Below are positions 35,409-43,404 of a DNA stretch of 64,000 nt, in pieces. Below the pieces are notes generated by a model. The model was not told the origin of the DNA and did not search any database. It saw nothing but the letters and a program-made list of their open reading frames with translations. The stretch is from assembly GCA_038198775.1 (NCBI GenBank), contig JBBPZV010000006.1, positions 62,001 through 126,000 on the forward strand, given 5' to 3'. How positions within the stretch are numbered: position 1 is the stretch's first letter; every line of letters begins with the position of its first letter. A program made the position numbers and the translations under genes. The DNA is from JACCYJ01 sp038198775. GTDB taxonomy: Bacteria; Actinomycetota; Actinomycetes; Propionibacteriales; Nocardioidaceae.

Positions 35409-35593
35409 CCGAGAGTGTAGGTGGCTGGTCCCGAGCAGGCCGCTCGTCCACAGCTGCTGGTTCGCAAGCCTCAGCCCCGGTCAGGTCGGCCGCGCCAACT
35501 GCTGTTGACTGCGCGGGAAGGCCGGCATCGATCCATCATCCGAGGGCCGAGGCCGTCGTGCCGTCCCCCTGGTGCGCCCTACGCCTCGACGAT

Positions 35594-35812
35594 TTAGGAG
35601 CTGCGGGCCTCGAGACGAGCAACCCGCTGCCCAAGGTCACCGACAGCGTCGATAATGGCGTCGTTCTGCGTTTCGAGGTGCTTGATCTGTCCCCCGAGAG
35701 ACGAACCAATGTCATCGATGCGTCGACCGAGCACCGAGGCGACCACCCACATCGCTCCCAGGGCCAGCGTCACAATCGCGGTGACGGTGCCAAGGTAGGC
35801 GGTGAGCTCCAT
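35594..35812 (-). CDS. Small membrane protein with C-terminal coiled coil
   Basis: 72 residues: one TM helix (YLGTVTAIVTLALGAMWVVASVLG, residues 5-28) followed by a heptad-like amphipathic region (IDDIGSSLGGQIKHLETQNDAIIDAVGDLGQRVARLEAR). The ATG is 6 nt after TAGGCT (35819-35824, minus), a strong leaderless signature that argues it is a real gene. Function unknown. Confidence 0.6.
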   Translation of the reverse strand: MELTAYLGTVTAIVTLALGAMWVVASVLGRRIDDIGSSLGGQIKHLETQNDAIIDAVGDLGQRVARLEARSS

Positions 35813-35818
35813 GTCGAG

Positions 35819-35824
35819 AGCCTA
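35819..35824 (-). promoter_or_regulatory. Leaderless -10 box (TAGGCT) of the small membrane protein
   Basis: Six nt before the ATG at 35812 on the minus strand. Confidence 0.45.
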
Positions 35825-35890
35825 AGACTGTCGAGCCTCCGGCGCGTTCCATCCACAGCCGGCTCCCGAAGCCTTCGTGCGGAGAAGACT

Positions 35891-36346
35891 TCATCGATCC
35901 GCACGGAGCACATCCCGGGTGATTTCCAGCTGCCCATGGTGCTGCGCCAGCTCCTCGTAGATGTGCAGCAGTACCGCGCCCTGGGTCGTGGTGACGAGAT
36001 CGGGGAAGTGCGGTGGCGGGTTGCGAGGCGGTGCGGCGGCGTCTACCCCGGCGACGTCGGACCCGAGCTGGCGGCGGGCGCGTCGTACTCGCGCGACCAG
36101 GTCCCCGACCGCACCGGTGGCGGTGAACTCCGCGTCGCGGTCACGGTGGTCCGGCCGCCCGGCCACCACGTGACCGCCCCACCACTCCATGACGCCCAGA
36201 CAGTGGGTGAGGATCGCGTACGGACTGTTGGCTCCGGCGAAGTCCGGGCGCGCGTTTGCGAGCTCGTCGCCGAGCTCGGACACGATCTCGACCATGCCGT
36301 CGAGAGCGACGTCGACGTAGAACAAGAAGACCTCGCTGGTGATCAC
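35891..36346 (-). CDS. DinB / mycothiol-transferase-like protein
   Basis: 151 residues from GTG 36346. Four-helix DinB fold with the metal triad pattern: first His in YAILTHCLG (about residue 44), then the HH pair in YEELAQHHGQLEITRDVL at the end. Probably a mycothiol-dependent transferase or detoxification enzyme. GTG is favoured over ATG 36379 because TAATCT (36354-36359, minus) lies 7 nt before it. Confidence 0.8.
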   Translation of the reverse strand: MITSEVFLFYVDVALDGMVEIVSELGDELANARPDFAGANSPYAILTHCLGVMEWWGGHVVAGRPDHRDRDAEFTATGAVGDLVARVRRARRQLGSDVAGVDAAAPPRNPPPHFPDLVTTTQGAVLLHIYEELAQHHGQLEITRDVLRADR

Positions 36347-36405
36347 CCGCGAGAGATTAGCGATCCATCGGATCCGCATGGTGGGCTGACCATGCAGGCG
36401 GGGTT

Positions 36406-36903
36406 CTACCCCGCTACTGCACGCAGGTGCCGCAGTACCGCCGCGCCTCCCACCTGCTCGACGTAGGCAGGATCGCCGCAGACGACGAGCTGGTCACGGG
36501 CGCGGGAGAGCCCCACGTACAGCCGCTCGGTCGACCGCTCCCGCGGCTCGGCCTCGTTGAGCGCCAGCACCACCGCCCGCCGCTCGAGCCCCTTGAAGCC
36601 GAGGACGTGCCCGTAGAACACCTGCTCGACGTCCCAGAACGACTCCCAATCCGGCTCCTGCCCCTGCGACTGGCGAGCGGCCTGCTCCGGGTGCCGGCTG
36701 CCGGTGGCCAGCAGCGCCACGTCCTCGGGCCGCCAGCCGGCACCGAGCAGACGGTCCACCTCGTCGTCGGCGACGTGGGTCGCATCGGCCGCGGCGCATT
36801 CGACAAGGCGCACCTGCGGGCCGTTCCCACCCAGCAGCCGCATCCGCATCGGCGTCAAACGGGTTGAACGACTCCGCAATCTGGCGGGTGTTGCGCAGGG
36901 ATT
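36406..36903 (-). pseudogene. C-terminal remnant of a UvrD/Rep-like helicase, frameshifted
   Basis: One frame encodes SLRNTRQIAESFNPF (36857-36901), the helicase motif-IV region. The next frame carries EDVALLATGSRHPEQ, YGHVLGFKGLERRAVVLALNE (motif V) and ERLYVGLSRARDQLVVCGDP (motif VI) to a stop at 36406. A frame change occurs near 36850 and everything 5' of motif IV is missing. It lies just downstream of nrdJ. Confidence 0.65.
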
Positions 36904-36981
36904 GTCCCGGCGTACCTGATCGCGGGCTGACTCCTGCTCGCGCCGGGCGATCCGGCGCGGTCGAACGGAGCCCATCCTGGA

Positions 36982-39900
36982 TCAGCTGCAGCCGCTCGTG
37001 CTGCCGCACCCCTCGCACACGAAGCACGAACCCGCCGGGCGCATCTTGGTACCGCAGGTGAAGCACAGCGGCGCGTCCACCGACGCCCCGGTGATCGCCT
37101 CGAACAGCTCCGCCGACGTGTGGGCCGTCGCCGGAGCCGGCTTGGCCGTCTCGGCGATGACCGCGTCGGCATCCACCGACGCATCGTCCTCGACCGCACG
37201 CTCCACCACCGTCGCGTCCGCTGACCTCAGCGACTCCGCCTCCGGCAGCTCGACCTGCTCGAACTCCGACCCGGCCGCGTACGAGCCCGTCTCCAGGTGC
37301 CGCTGGCGCTCGTCCGCGGTGTAGATGCCCAACCCGGCCCGTTGCTCGAACGGCAGGTAGTCCAGCGCCAACCGCCGGAAGATGTAGTCCATGATCGACT
37401 GGCTCATCCGGATGTCCGGGTCGTCGGTCAACCCCGCCGGCTCGAACTTCATGTTGGTGAACTTCGAGACGTACGTCTCCAACGGCACCCCGTACTGCAG
37501 CGAGATCGAAATCGCCATCGAGAACGCGTCCATCACCCCGGCCAGCGTCGAGCCCTGCTTGCCCAGCTTGAGGAAGACCTCGCCCAGGCCGTCGTCGGGG
37601 TATGACCCGGCCGTCAGGTAGCCCTCCGCACCGCCGACGGTGAACGACGTCGTCTGCGACGGGCGCGACTTCGGCAGCCGCTTGCGGACCGGGCGCTCCA
37701 CCACCACCTGCATCGGCGGCGGCTCCGGCGCTGGCTCATCGGCCTTGGCCTCAGCTGGCTCGACCGCCGACACCTTCTTCGCCTTGGCGTCGCTCAGCGG
37801 CTGGCCTACCTTGCAGTTGTCTCGGTAAATAGCGATCGCCTTTAGGCCGAGCTTCCACCCTTGGAAATACAGGTCCTGAATATCCTCAACCGTCGCGGAT
37901 TCAGGAACATTCGCGGTCTTTGAGATCGCGCCGGAAATGAACGGCTGGACCGCCGCCATCATCCGGATGTGGCCCATCGGTTTGATGGCCCGCTGCCCCA
38001 TCGCACAGTCGAACACCTCGTAGTGCTCGGGCCGCAGCCCCGGCGCGTCGACCACGTGGCCGTGCTCGGCGATGTATTCGACGACCGCCTCGATGGTCTC
38101 CTGCGAATACCCGAGCTTCTCCAGCGCGCGCGGGATGGTCTGGTTGACGATCTGCATCGAGCCGCCGCCGACAAGCTTCTTGAACTTCACCAGCGAAAAG
38201 TCCGGCTCGATTCCAGTGGTGTCGCTATCGAGCATGAACGATATCGTCCCGGTCGGCGCCAACACACTGGCCTGCGCGTTGCGCCAGCCGTACTCGCTGC
38301 CGATCGCGATGCACTCCTCCCACATCGCCCCAGCCAGCTCGTGCACGTCGCGGTCCATCTGGTGCAGCGGCGTGATCGTGTCGCTGGCCGCCTGGTGCTT
38401 GTGCATCACCTTGGTGTGCGCCGAGGCGTTGCGGGCGTAGCCCTCGTACGGCCCCACGACCCCGGCCAGCTCCGCCGAGCGCTTGTAAGCGGTCGCGTTC
38501 ATCAGGCTGGTGATGCTCGCCGCCAGCGACCGGCCGCCGTCGGAGTCGTACGCCAGCCCTGAGGCCATCAGCAGCGCGCCGAGGTTAGCGTACCCGATGC
38601 CGAGCTGCCGGTACGCCCGGGTGGTCTCGGCGATGGCGGGGGTCGGGAAGTCGGCGAAGCAGATGGAGATGTCCATCGCGGTGATGATGATCTGCACCGC
38701 CTTGGCGAACTGCACGGCATCGAAGCGACCGTCGTCGGTCAGGAACCTCATCAGGTTGAGGCTGGCCAGGTTGCAGCTGGAGTTGTCCAGGTGCATGTAC
38801 TCACTGCAGTTCGCCACCACCACGCCGTTGACGATGTATGAATGGTTTCGAGGTTCCGTCAAGTTGTATGTCGTCTCGAAGCCATCACCTTCTCGAGAAA
38901 CGAGGTGCACCGTCTCCTTCACCGCATAGAATTCGTGGCTTTGAATGACATGGTGCAGCTTGGTTGCCTTGGCGGGCAGCGAGAAACCCACTCGGGCCGC
39001 GAAGTCCTTGATCGAGCGTCCGGAGATACGCAGGTCGTACAAGGGCCCATCTGAGCCATAGCTCGCGACGCTCCCGTCCTTGCGGGTGTAAGTGAAGGAC
39101 GCGTTCTTCGTCCCGATGTTGTAGATGCGGGCGATGATGCCGAATGAGGCAAGCAGTTCCTGGACGCCTCGCAGCAGAACGTGGGATCTGCTGCCTAGAC
39201 CGACGTACCTCGTGCCCTGCACCTCTTGATCAACGACACATCCGTCGGCGTCGAAAAGGCCTTGCAGGAAGGCGGCAAGAACAGGCTCTGGCGCCTCGAA
39301 CACCGACTCCGGAACGACCTTGGTCGAGGATCGTCCTGACACGACTCCAAGTGTCCGTACGAAGTCGATGACGTCGCGCTTACTGGATCGCAGCTGCAAG
39401 GTGCCGTTGGCCTGCACGCTCGGCTTGGCATCGAAGTGGGTCAGCTCCTGGAGCAGGTGGGCGTGCCGCGGGAGTACCTCTCGCTGGTCGTCACCGGAGC
39501 CATAGACCAGCGTCATCGTCTGGTCGGTCACGCAGCCATCGCCAACCAGCCACCCGATCAGGTGCCCCAACTCCGCCGACCACTTCTCGGGCAATGCCAG
39601 TGCCCTGGCGGCGCGAGCCACGCGCTGCGCGCCTGCGGGTAGCTCCCAGGTCGCCATCTGGCGGATGGCGTGGTGGTATGACCGCACGACTTCGTCGCTG
39701 ACCCTCAACCCATCCGCGTGCACCCATCCTCGGTTGGCGGTCCACAGACGGTGCCGAGGCGTGCAACGCAGTTCGGAGCCGTCCGAGAAGCGCAGGCGCA
39801 CCACCTCGTTGACTCCGGTCACCATGTATTGGACCGGTCGTGACGACACAATGCGCGAGGCGGACTCCTCGTCTGATGTGACGTCGTTGGTGTAGACCTC

Positions 39901-41106
39901 GAACTGTTCACCGCCCGCGGCGCGCGCCACCAGATCACCAATGCGAATCAGGCCCTTGTCGGTGACCACTCGCTGATCTGCCGGGAAGCACGGGTTGCTC
40001 GCGGAGATCCGACCCGCCTCCGGGCAGGTGTGCCAGTCGTTGATCGTCGAGTCGTACTGCACCCCCGGGTCGGCGCACGCCCACGCCGCCTCGGCGATCT
40101 GCCTCCACAGGCCTCGGGCGTCGACGGTCTCGATCACCTCGCCGGTGGTCCGGGCGGTCAGGCCCCAGTCCTCCCCCTCCTCGACCGCCTGCAGGAACTC
40201 GTCGCTGACGCGGACCGAGTTGTTGGCGTTCTGGTACTGCACGCTGACGATGTCACGGCCGCCGAGGTCCATGTCGAAGCCGGCGTCGCGCAGCACGCGG
40301 ATCTTGTCCTCCTCGCGCGCCTTGGTCGACACGAACTCCTCGATGTCGGGGTGGTCGACGTCGAGCACGACCATCTTCGCCGCGCGGCGGGTGGCGCCGC
40401 CGGACTTGATGGTCCCGGCGGAGGCGTCGGCGCCGCGCATGAAGCTCACCGGCCCGCTGGCGGTGCCGCCGGAGGAGCGCAGCAGCTCCTTGCTGGAGCG
40501 GATGCGGCTGATGTTGAGGCCGGCGCCGGAGCCGCCCTTGAAGATCAGCCCCTCCTCGCGGTACCAGTTCAGGATCGAGTCCATCGAGTCGTCGACGGCC
40601 AGGATGAAGCACGCGCTCACCTGCTGCGGGCTGGACGTCCCGACGTTGAACCACACCGGTGAGTTGAAGCTGAACACCTGGTGCAGCAGCATCCAGGTCA
40701 GCTCGTGCTCGAAGACGTCCGCGTCGGTCTGCGTCGCGAAGTAGCCGTCCCGCACCCCGGCGTCGACGTACGTCAGCACCACCCGGTCGATCAGCTGGCG
40801 CAGGCTCGACTCGCGCCTGGCGCTGCCCACCGCCCCGCGGAAGTACTTCGTGGTCACGATCGTGGAGGCGTTGACGCTCCAGAAGTCGGGGAACTCCACG
40901 CCGCGCTGCTCGAAGACGGCCTCACCGGTCTTCCAGTTCGTCTGGACGACGTCGCGCCGCTCCCAGGCGACCTCGTCGTACGGGTGCACCCCCCGTGTGG
41001 TGTAGACGCGTTCGATCCGCAGGCCCGTGTTCCGGCGGGGACGCCGCGTTGGCGTCTCCGCGTCACGGCCGCCTGGGGCGTTCGCGCCGTTCACCGTCTC
41101 GGTCAT
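36982..41106 (-). CDS. nrdJ: Adenosylcobalamin-dependent (class II) ribonucleotide reductase containing an intein
   Basis: 1374 codons: 980 extein residues plus a 394-residue intein at the NP|CSEYMHLDNSSC site. ATG 41106 follows GGAGAGG. Active-site features include SACFILAVDDSMDS, FKGGSGAGLNISRIRSS, the NSSCNLASLNLMRFL segment after the intein and LAPTGTISFMLDSDTTGIEP. The C-terminal CFTCGTKMRPAGSCFVCEGCG zinc-ribbon/redox Cys tail is typical of vitamin B12-dependent NrdJ. Reduces ribonucleotides independently of oxygen; splicing is needed to form the active site. Follows nrdR. Confidence 0.95.
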   Translation of the reverse strand: MTETVNGANAPGGRDAETPTRRPRRNTGLRIERVYTTRGVHPYDEVAWERRDVVQTNWKTGEAVFEQRGVEFPDFWSVNASTIVTTKYFRGAVGSARRESSLRQLIDRVVLTYVDAGVRDGYFATQTDADVFEHELTWMLLHQVFSFNSPVWFNVGTSSPQQVSACFILAVDDSMDSILNWYREEGLIFKGGSGAGLNISRIRSSKELLRSSGGTASGPVSFMRGADASAGTIKSGGATRRAAKMVVLDVDHPDIEEFVSTKAREEDKIRVLRDAGFDMDLGGRDIVSVQYQNANNSVRVSDEFLQAVEEGEDWGLTARTTGEVIETVDARGLWRQIAEAAWACADPGVQYDSTINDWHTCPEAGRISASNPCFPADQRVVTDKGLIRIGDLVARAAGGEQFEVYTNDVTSDEESASRIVSSRPVQYMVTGVNEVVRLRFSDGSELRCTPRHRLWTANRGWVHADGLRVSDEVVRSYHHAIRQMATWELPAGAQRVARAARALALPEKWSAELGHLIGWLVGDGCVTDQTMTLVYGSGDDQREVLPRHAHLLQELTHFDAKPSVQANGTLQLRSSKRDVIDFVRTLGVVSGRSSTKVVPESVFEAPEPVLAAFLQGLFDADGCVVDQEVQGTRYVGLGSRSHVLLRGVQELLASFGIIARIYNIGTKNASFTYTRKDGSVASYGSDGPLYDLRISGRSIKDFAARVGFSLPAKATKLHHVIQSHEFYAVKETVHLVSREGDGFETTYNLTEPRNHSYIVNGVVVANCSEYMHLDNSSCNLASLNLMRFLTDDGRFDAVQFAKAVQIIITAMDISICFADFPTPAIAETTRAYRQLGIGYANLGALLMASGLAYDSDGGRSLAASITSLMNATAYKRSAELAGVVGPYEGYARNASAHTKVMHKHQAASDTITPLHQMDRDVHELAGAMWEECIAIGSEYGWRNAQASVLAPTGTISFMLDSDTTGIEPDFSLVKFKKLVGGGSMQIVNQTIPRALEKLGYSQETIEAVVEYIAEHGHVVDAPGLRPEHYEVFDCAMGQRAIKPMGHIRMMAAVQPFISGAISKTANVPESATVEDIQDLYFQGWKLGLKAIAIYRDNCKVGQPLSDAKAKKVSAVEPAEAKADEPAPEPPPMQVVVERPVRKRLPKSRPSQTTSFTVGGAEGYLTAGSYPDDGLGEVFLKLGKQGSTLAGVMDAFSMAISISLQYGVPLETYVSKFTNMKFEPAGLTDDPDIRMSQSIMDYIFRRLALDYLPFEQRAGLGIYTADERQRHLETGSYAAGSEFEQVELPEAESLRSADATVVERAVEDDASVDADAVIAETAKPAPATAHTSAELFEAITGASVDAPLCFTCGTKMRPAGSCFVCEGCGSTSGCS
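38809..39990 (-). other. In-frame intein with LAGLIDADG homing endonuclease inside NrdJ
   Basis: 394 residues. Starts with catalytic Cys in block A (CFPADQRVVTDKGLIRIGDLV) after extein NP, and ends HSYIVNGVVVAN before extein Cys (CSEYMHLD), so Cys1, penultimate-side Asn and Cys+1 are all present. Block B has CTPRHRLWT (TxxH). Two dodecapeptides, LIGWLVGDGCV and FLQGLFDADGCV, indicate a full endonuclease with both acidic residues. It appears competent for splicing; homing activity is inferred. Confidence 0.93.
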
Positions 41107-41185
41107 TGCCTCTCCTCGCCTGATGTTCTCGTACAACGTCTGGTCGGGCAGATAGCTGCCCTGGTCGGAGGTTTCTCTGCGGTGC

Positions 41186-41653
41186 CTAGGGGACGGCATC
41201 GACGGCCTCCCGCTCCGCCCGCAGCATCGCGATCTCGGTCTCGAAGTCGGCGGCGGACTCGAACGCGCGGTAGACGCTGGCGAAGCGCAGGTACGCCACC
41301 TCGTCGAGCTCGCGCAGCGGGCCGAGCACCGCGAGCCCCACCTCGGGAGCCGGGACCTCGGCGCTGCCGCCGGCCCGCAGGCTGTCCTCAACCGCCTGCC
41401 CGAGCCGGGCCAGGTCGTCCTCGCCCACCGGGCGGCCCTTGCACGCCTTGCGGACACCGGCGACCACCTTGTCGCGACTGAACGGCTCCGCCACCCCCGA
41501 ACGCTTGCCCACGCTCAGCTGGACCTGCTCCACCGTCGAGAACCGCTTCTCGCACACCGGGCAGCTGCGCCGGCGGCGGATCGCGGCCCCGTCGTCGCTG
41601 ACCCGGCTGTCCAGCACCCGGGTGTCGACCGAGCGGCAATGCGGACAGTGCAT
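41186..41653 (-). CDS. nrdR: Transcriptional repressor NrdR
   Basis: 155 residues. Zinc ribbon with Cys3, Cys6, Cys31 and Cys34 (MHCPHC and SCPVCEKRF), then the ATP-cone domain (KRSGVAEPFSRDKVVAGVRKACKGRPV). ATP/dATP-sensing repressor of ribonucleotide reductase genes. Strong GGAGGAGGAG ribosome site. nrdJ starts 80 nt downstream, forming the usual nrdR-nrdJ operon. Confidence 0.95.
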   Translation of the reverse strand: MHCPHCRSVDTRVLDSRVSDDGAAIRRRRSCPVCEKRFSTVEQVQLSVGKRSGVAEPFSRDKVVAGVRKACKGRPVGEDDLARLGQAVEDSLRAGGSAEVPAPEVGLAVLGPLRELDEVAYLRFASVYRAFESAADFETEIAMLRAEREAVDAVP

Positions 41654-41783
41654 CGGCTCCTCCTCCTCCCGGCGGTGCGGCCATCGCGGCGACAGCTCCA
41701 GCCGCCGCCTGGGGACGATGCTGTGCACCGTCTGGGGATCGCGGTCGAGTCGCTGTGGGCGACTGACCCCAACCTGTGGAAAC

Positions 41784-41809
41784 TTACACCCATGTAACTA
41801 CTAGATGTT
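41784..41809. promoter_or_regulatory. Candidate NrdR box(es) upstream of nrdR
   Basis: Two adjoining palindromes: TTACA-CCCA-TGTAA (41784-41797) and AAC-TA-CTAG-AT-GTT (41796-41809). The CTAG-centred one, read on the minus strand as CAACATCTAGTAGTT, resembles actinobacterial NrdR boxes. Located 131-156 nt before the nrdR ATG, as expected for autoregulation. The remainder of 41654-41995 holds no gene. Confidence 0.5.
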
Positions 41810-41959
41810 GGGGCAACCGTACGCCCGACCCTTCCCACGTGCAAGAGCCTCCCGCCCACCGCCGACACTTTCCGCATCGCTGCAGGTCAGGATGGCAAGC
41901 AGGGCGTGTCGCTGTGGTTGACGGCCTCGGCGAGCCGGCCGGCGGCCGCCATCGGCTGC

Positions 41960-41988
41960 TTGACGCGGACGCGGATCTGCGTCATCGT
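41960..41988 (+). promoter_or_regulatory. Putative promoter of the TetR-family gene
   Basis: TTGACG (41960-41965) and CATCGT (41983-41988) are 17 nt apart. Initiation would fall at or next to the GTG at 41996, a leaderless start. Confidence 0.4.
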
Positions 41989-41995
41989 CCTAACC

Positions 41996-42610
41996 GTGGT
42001 AGCCGTACCTAATCGCGATAGGTTGGCCGAACGTCGTGAGGCGACCCGCTCGGAGATCCTCGAGGCAGCCTGGCAGGTGGCGCGCGAGGAGGGGGTGGCC
42101 CAGCTGACGCTGCGCCAGGTCGCGTCCCGGGTCGGCATGCGGCCGCCCTCGCTCTACAGCCACTTCGCCTCAAAGCACGCGATCTACGACGCGATGTTCG
42201 GGCAGGCGTGGGAGTCCTACGAGGCCGTTTCCGACGGACTGGAGCGCCATCTCCCCGACGACCCGCGAGCGGCGCTGAAGCGGGTCGCCTCCGAGTGGGT
42301 CGACTTCGCCACGCGCGACTTCGCGCGCTACCAGCTCATGAACGTCCGCACGATTCCTGGGTTCAGCCCGTCACCGCAGGCGTACGAGCCCGCCGTCCGT
42401 GTGCTGGGGCGGCTGCACAGTCTGTTCGCCGATCTTCGGATCGGCGACCCGGATGCGGGCGACCTCTTCACCGCCCTGCTTGGGGGGCTGGTCGACCAGC
42501 AGTGGGCCAACGACCCCGGCGGGGAGCGCTGGCGGCGGCTGGTGGACCGTGCGATCGACATGTTTGCCGACGAGATGGGCCTGCCCGGGCCTCGAGAGGA
42601 CTCCTCGTGA
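41996..42610 (+). CDS. TetR/AcrR-family transcriptional regulator
   Basis: 204 residues. N-terminal HTH: RREATRSEILEAAWQVAREEGVAQLTLRQVASRVGMRPPSLYSHFASKHAIYDAMF, the standard TetR pattern; the C-terminal region is a TetR ligand-binding helical bundle. GTG 41996 is chosen from the promoter position; a TTG at 42023 is possible. The MDMPI-family gene overlaps its stop (GTGA), so the regulator likely controls that operon. Confidence 0.88.
   Translation: MVAVPNRDRLAERREATRSEILEAAWQVAREEGVAQLTLRQVASRVGMRPPSLYSHFASKHAIYDAMFGQAWESYEAVSDGLERHLPDDPRAALKRVASEWVDFATRDFARYQLMNVRTIPGFSPSPQAYEPAVRVLGRLHSLFADLRIGDPDAGDLFTALLGGLVDQQWANDPGGERWRRLVDRAIDMFADEMGLPGPREDSS
42007..42023. promoter_or_regulatory. 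Palindrome at the TetR gene 5' end (possible operator)
   Basis: ACCTA-ATCGCGA-TAGGT is a 17-nt near-perfect inverted repeat lying at the very start of the transcript. Position and symmetry suit an autoregulatory TetR site. Confidence 0.4.
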
Positions 42611-43362
42611 CCACCACCACGGACACTCCGCCGGCGCGCAGGTCTGTGCTCGACCGGCCGACCGCGATGCGGCTGGCAGCCACGGAGTACGAGCGGTTCG
42701 CCGAGCAGCTGCGGCAGCTCGGGCCGACCGACTGGGCGAAGCCGACCGACTGTCCGGACTGGGACGTCCGTGCCGTCGCCGCGCACACGCTCGGCATGGC
42801 GGAGATGGCCGCCAGCATCCGCGAGAGCCGGCGCCAGACCGCGCAAGCCACCAAGCGCGGCGGCGTATTCCTCGACTCGCTCACCGCGTTGCAGGTCGAC
42901 AAGCACCGGGCCCTCACGCCGGAGCAGATCGTCACCGGCATGGAGCGCGTCGGACCCAAGGCCGCACGCGGGCGCCGCCGAGCGCCAGCGTTCATCCGAC
43001 GCCGCACGATGCCACAGCTGCAGTCGGTCGGCGGCGTCGAGGAGCAGTGGACGTTCGGCTTCCTCATCGACTCGATCCTCACCCGCGACCCGTGGATGCA
43101 CCGAGTGGACATCGCCCGCGCCACCGGCCGGGAGTTGCACCTAACCCCCGATCACGACGGTGTCCTGGTGGCCGATGTCGTCACGGAGTGGGCGGCCCGG
43201 CACGGACAGTCGTACGCCTTGCACCTGTTCGGCCCGGCCGGCGGGCGGTGGTCGGCCAGTGTTGGGGGTCCCGAGCTGGAGCTGGACGCGATCGACTTCG
43301 CTCGGGTGCTGTCCGGACGTGGCGCCGGTGAGGGGCTGCTAGCGGTGCAGGTGCCGTTCTAG
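42607..43362 (+). CDS. Maleylpyruvate isomerase-family mycothiol-dependent enzyme
   Basis: 251 residues. MDMPI_N four-helix domain: PTDCPDWDVRAVAAHTLGMAEM with metal His at about residue 60, and ILTRDPWMHRVDIARATGREL with the second His. C-terminal domain after residue ~180 (EWAARHGQSYALHLFGPAGG). Binds mycothiol and metal in the family. Co-transcribed with the TetR regulator. Confidence 0.85.
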   Translation: MTTTTDTPPARRSVLDRPTAMRLAATEYERFAEQLRQLGPTDWAKPTDCPDWDVRAVAAHTLGMAEMAASIRESRRQTAQATKRGGVFLDSLTALQVDKHRALTPEQIVTGMERVGPKAARGRRRAPAFIRRRTMPQLQSVGGVEEQWTFGFLIDSILTRDPWMHRVDIARATGRELHLTPDHDGVLVADVVTEWAARHGQSYALHLFGPAGGRWSASVGGPELELDAIDFARVLSGRGAGEGLLAVQVPF

Positions 43363-43404
43363 CTCCCGCTCAGCTGCCTCGTCCCCGCCGTTGTAGGCGG
43401 TCTG

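Noticed and set aside
36982..41457. nrdJ start at 41457
   Set aside because: Upstream 117 codons overlap nrdR in another frame; ATG 41106 has a ribosome site and NrdJ-like N-terminus.
41654..41995. Possible cobalamin riboswitch ahead of the nrd genes
   Set aside because: No B12-box-like conserved sequence was found; the region instead has palindromes suited to NrdR.
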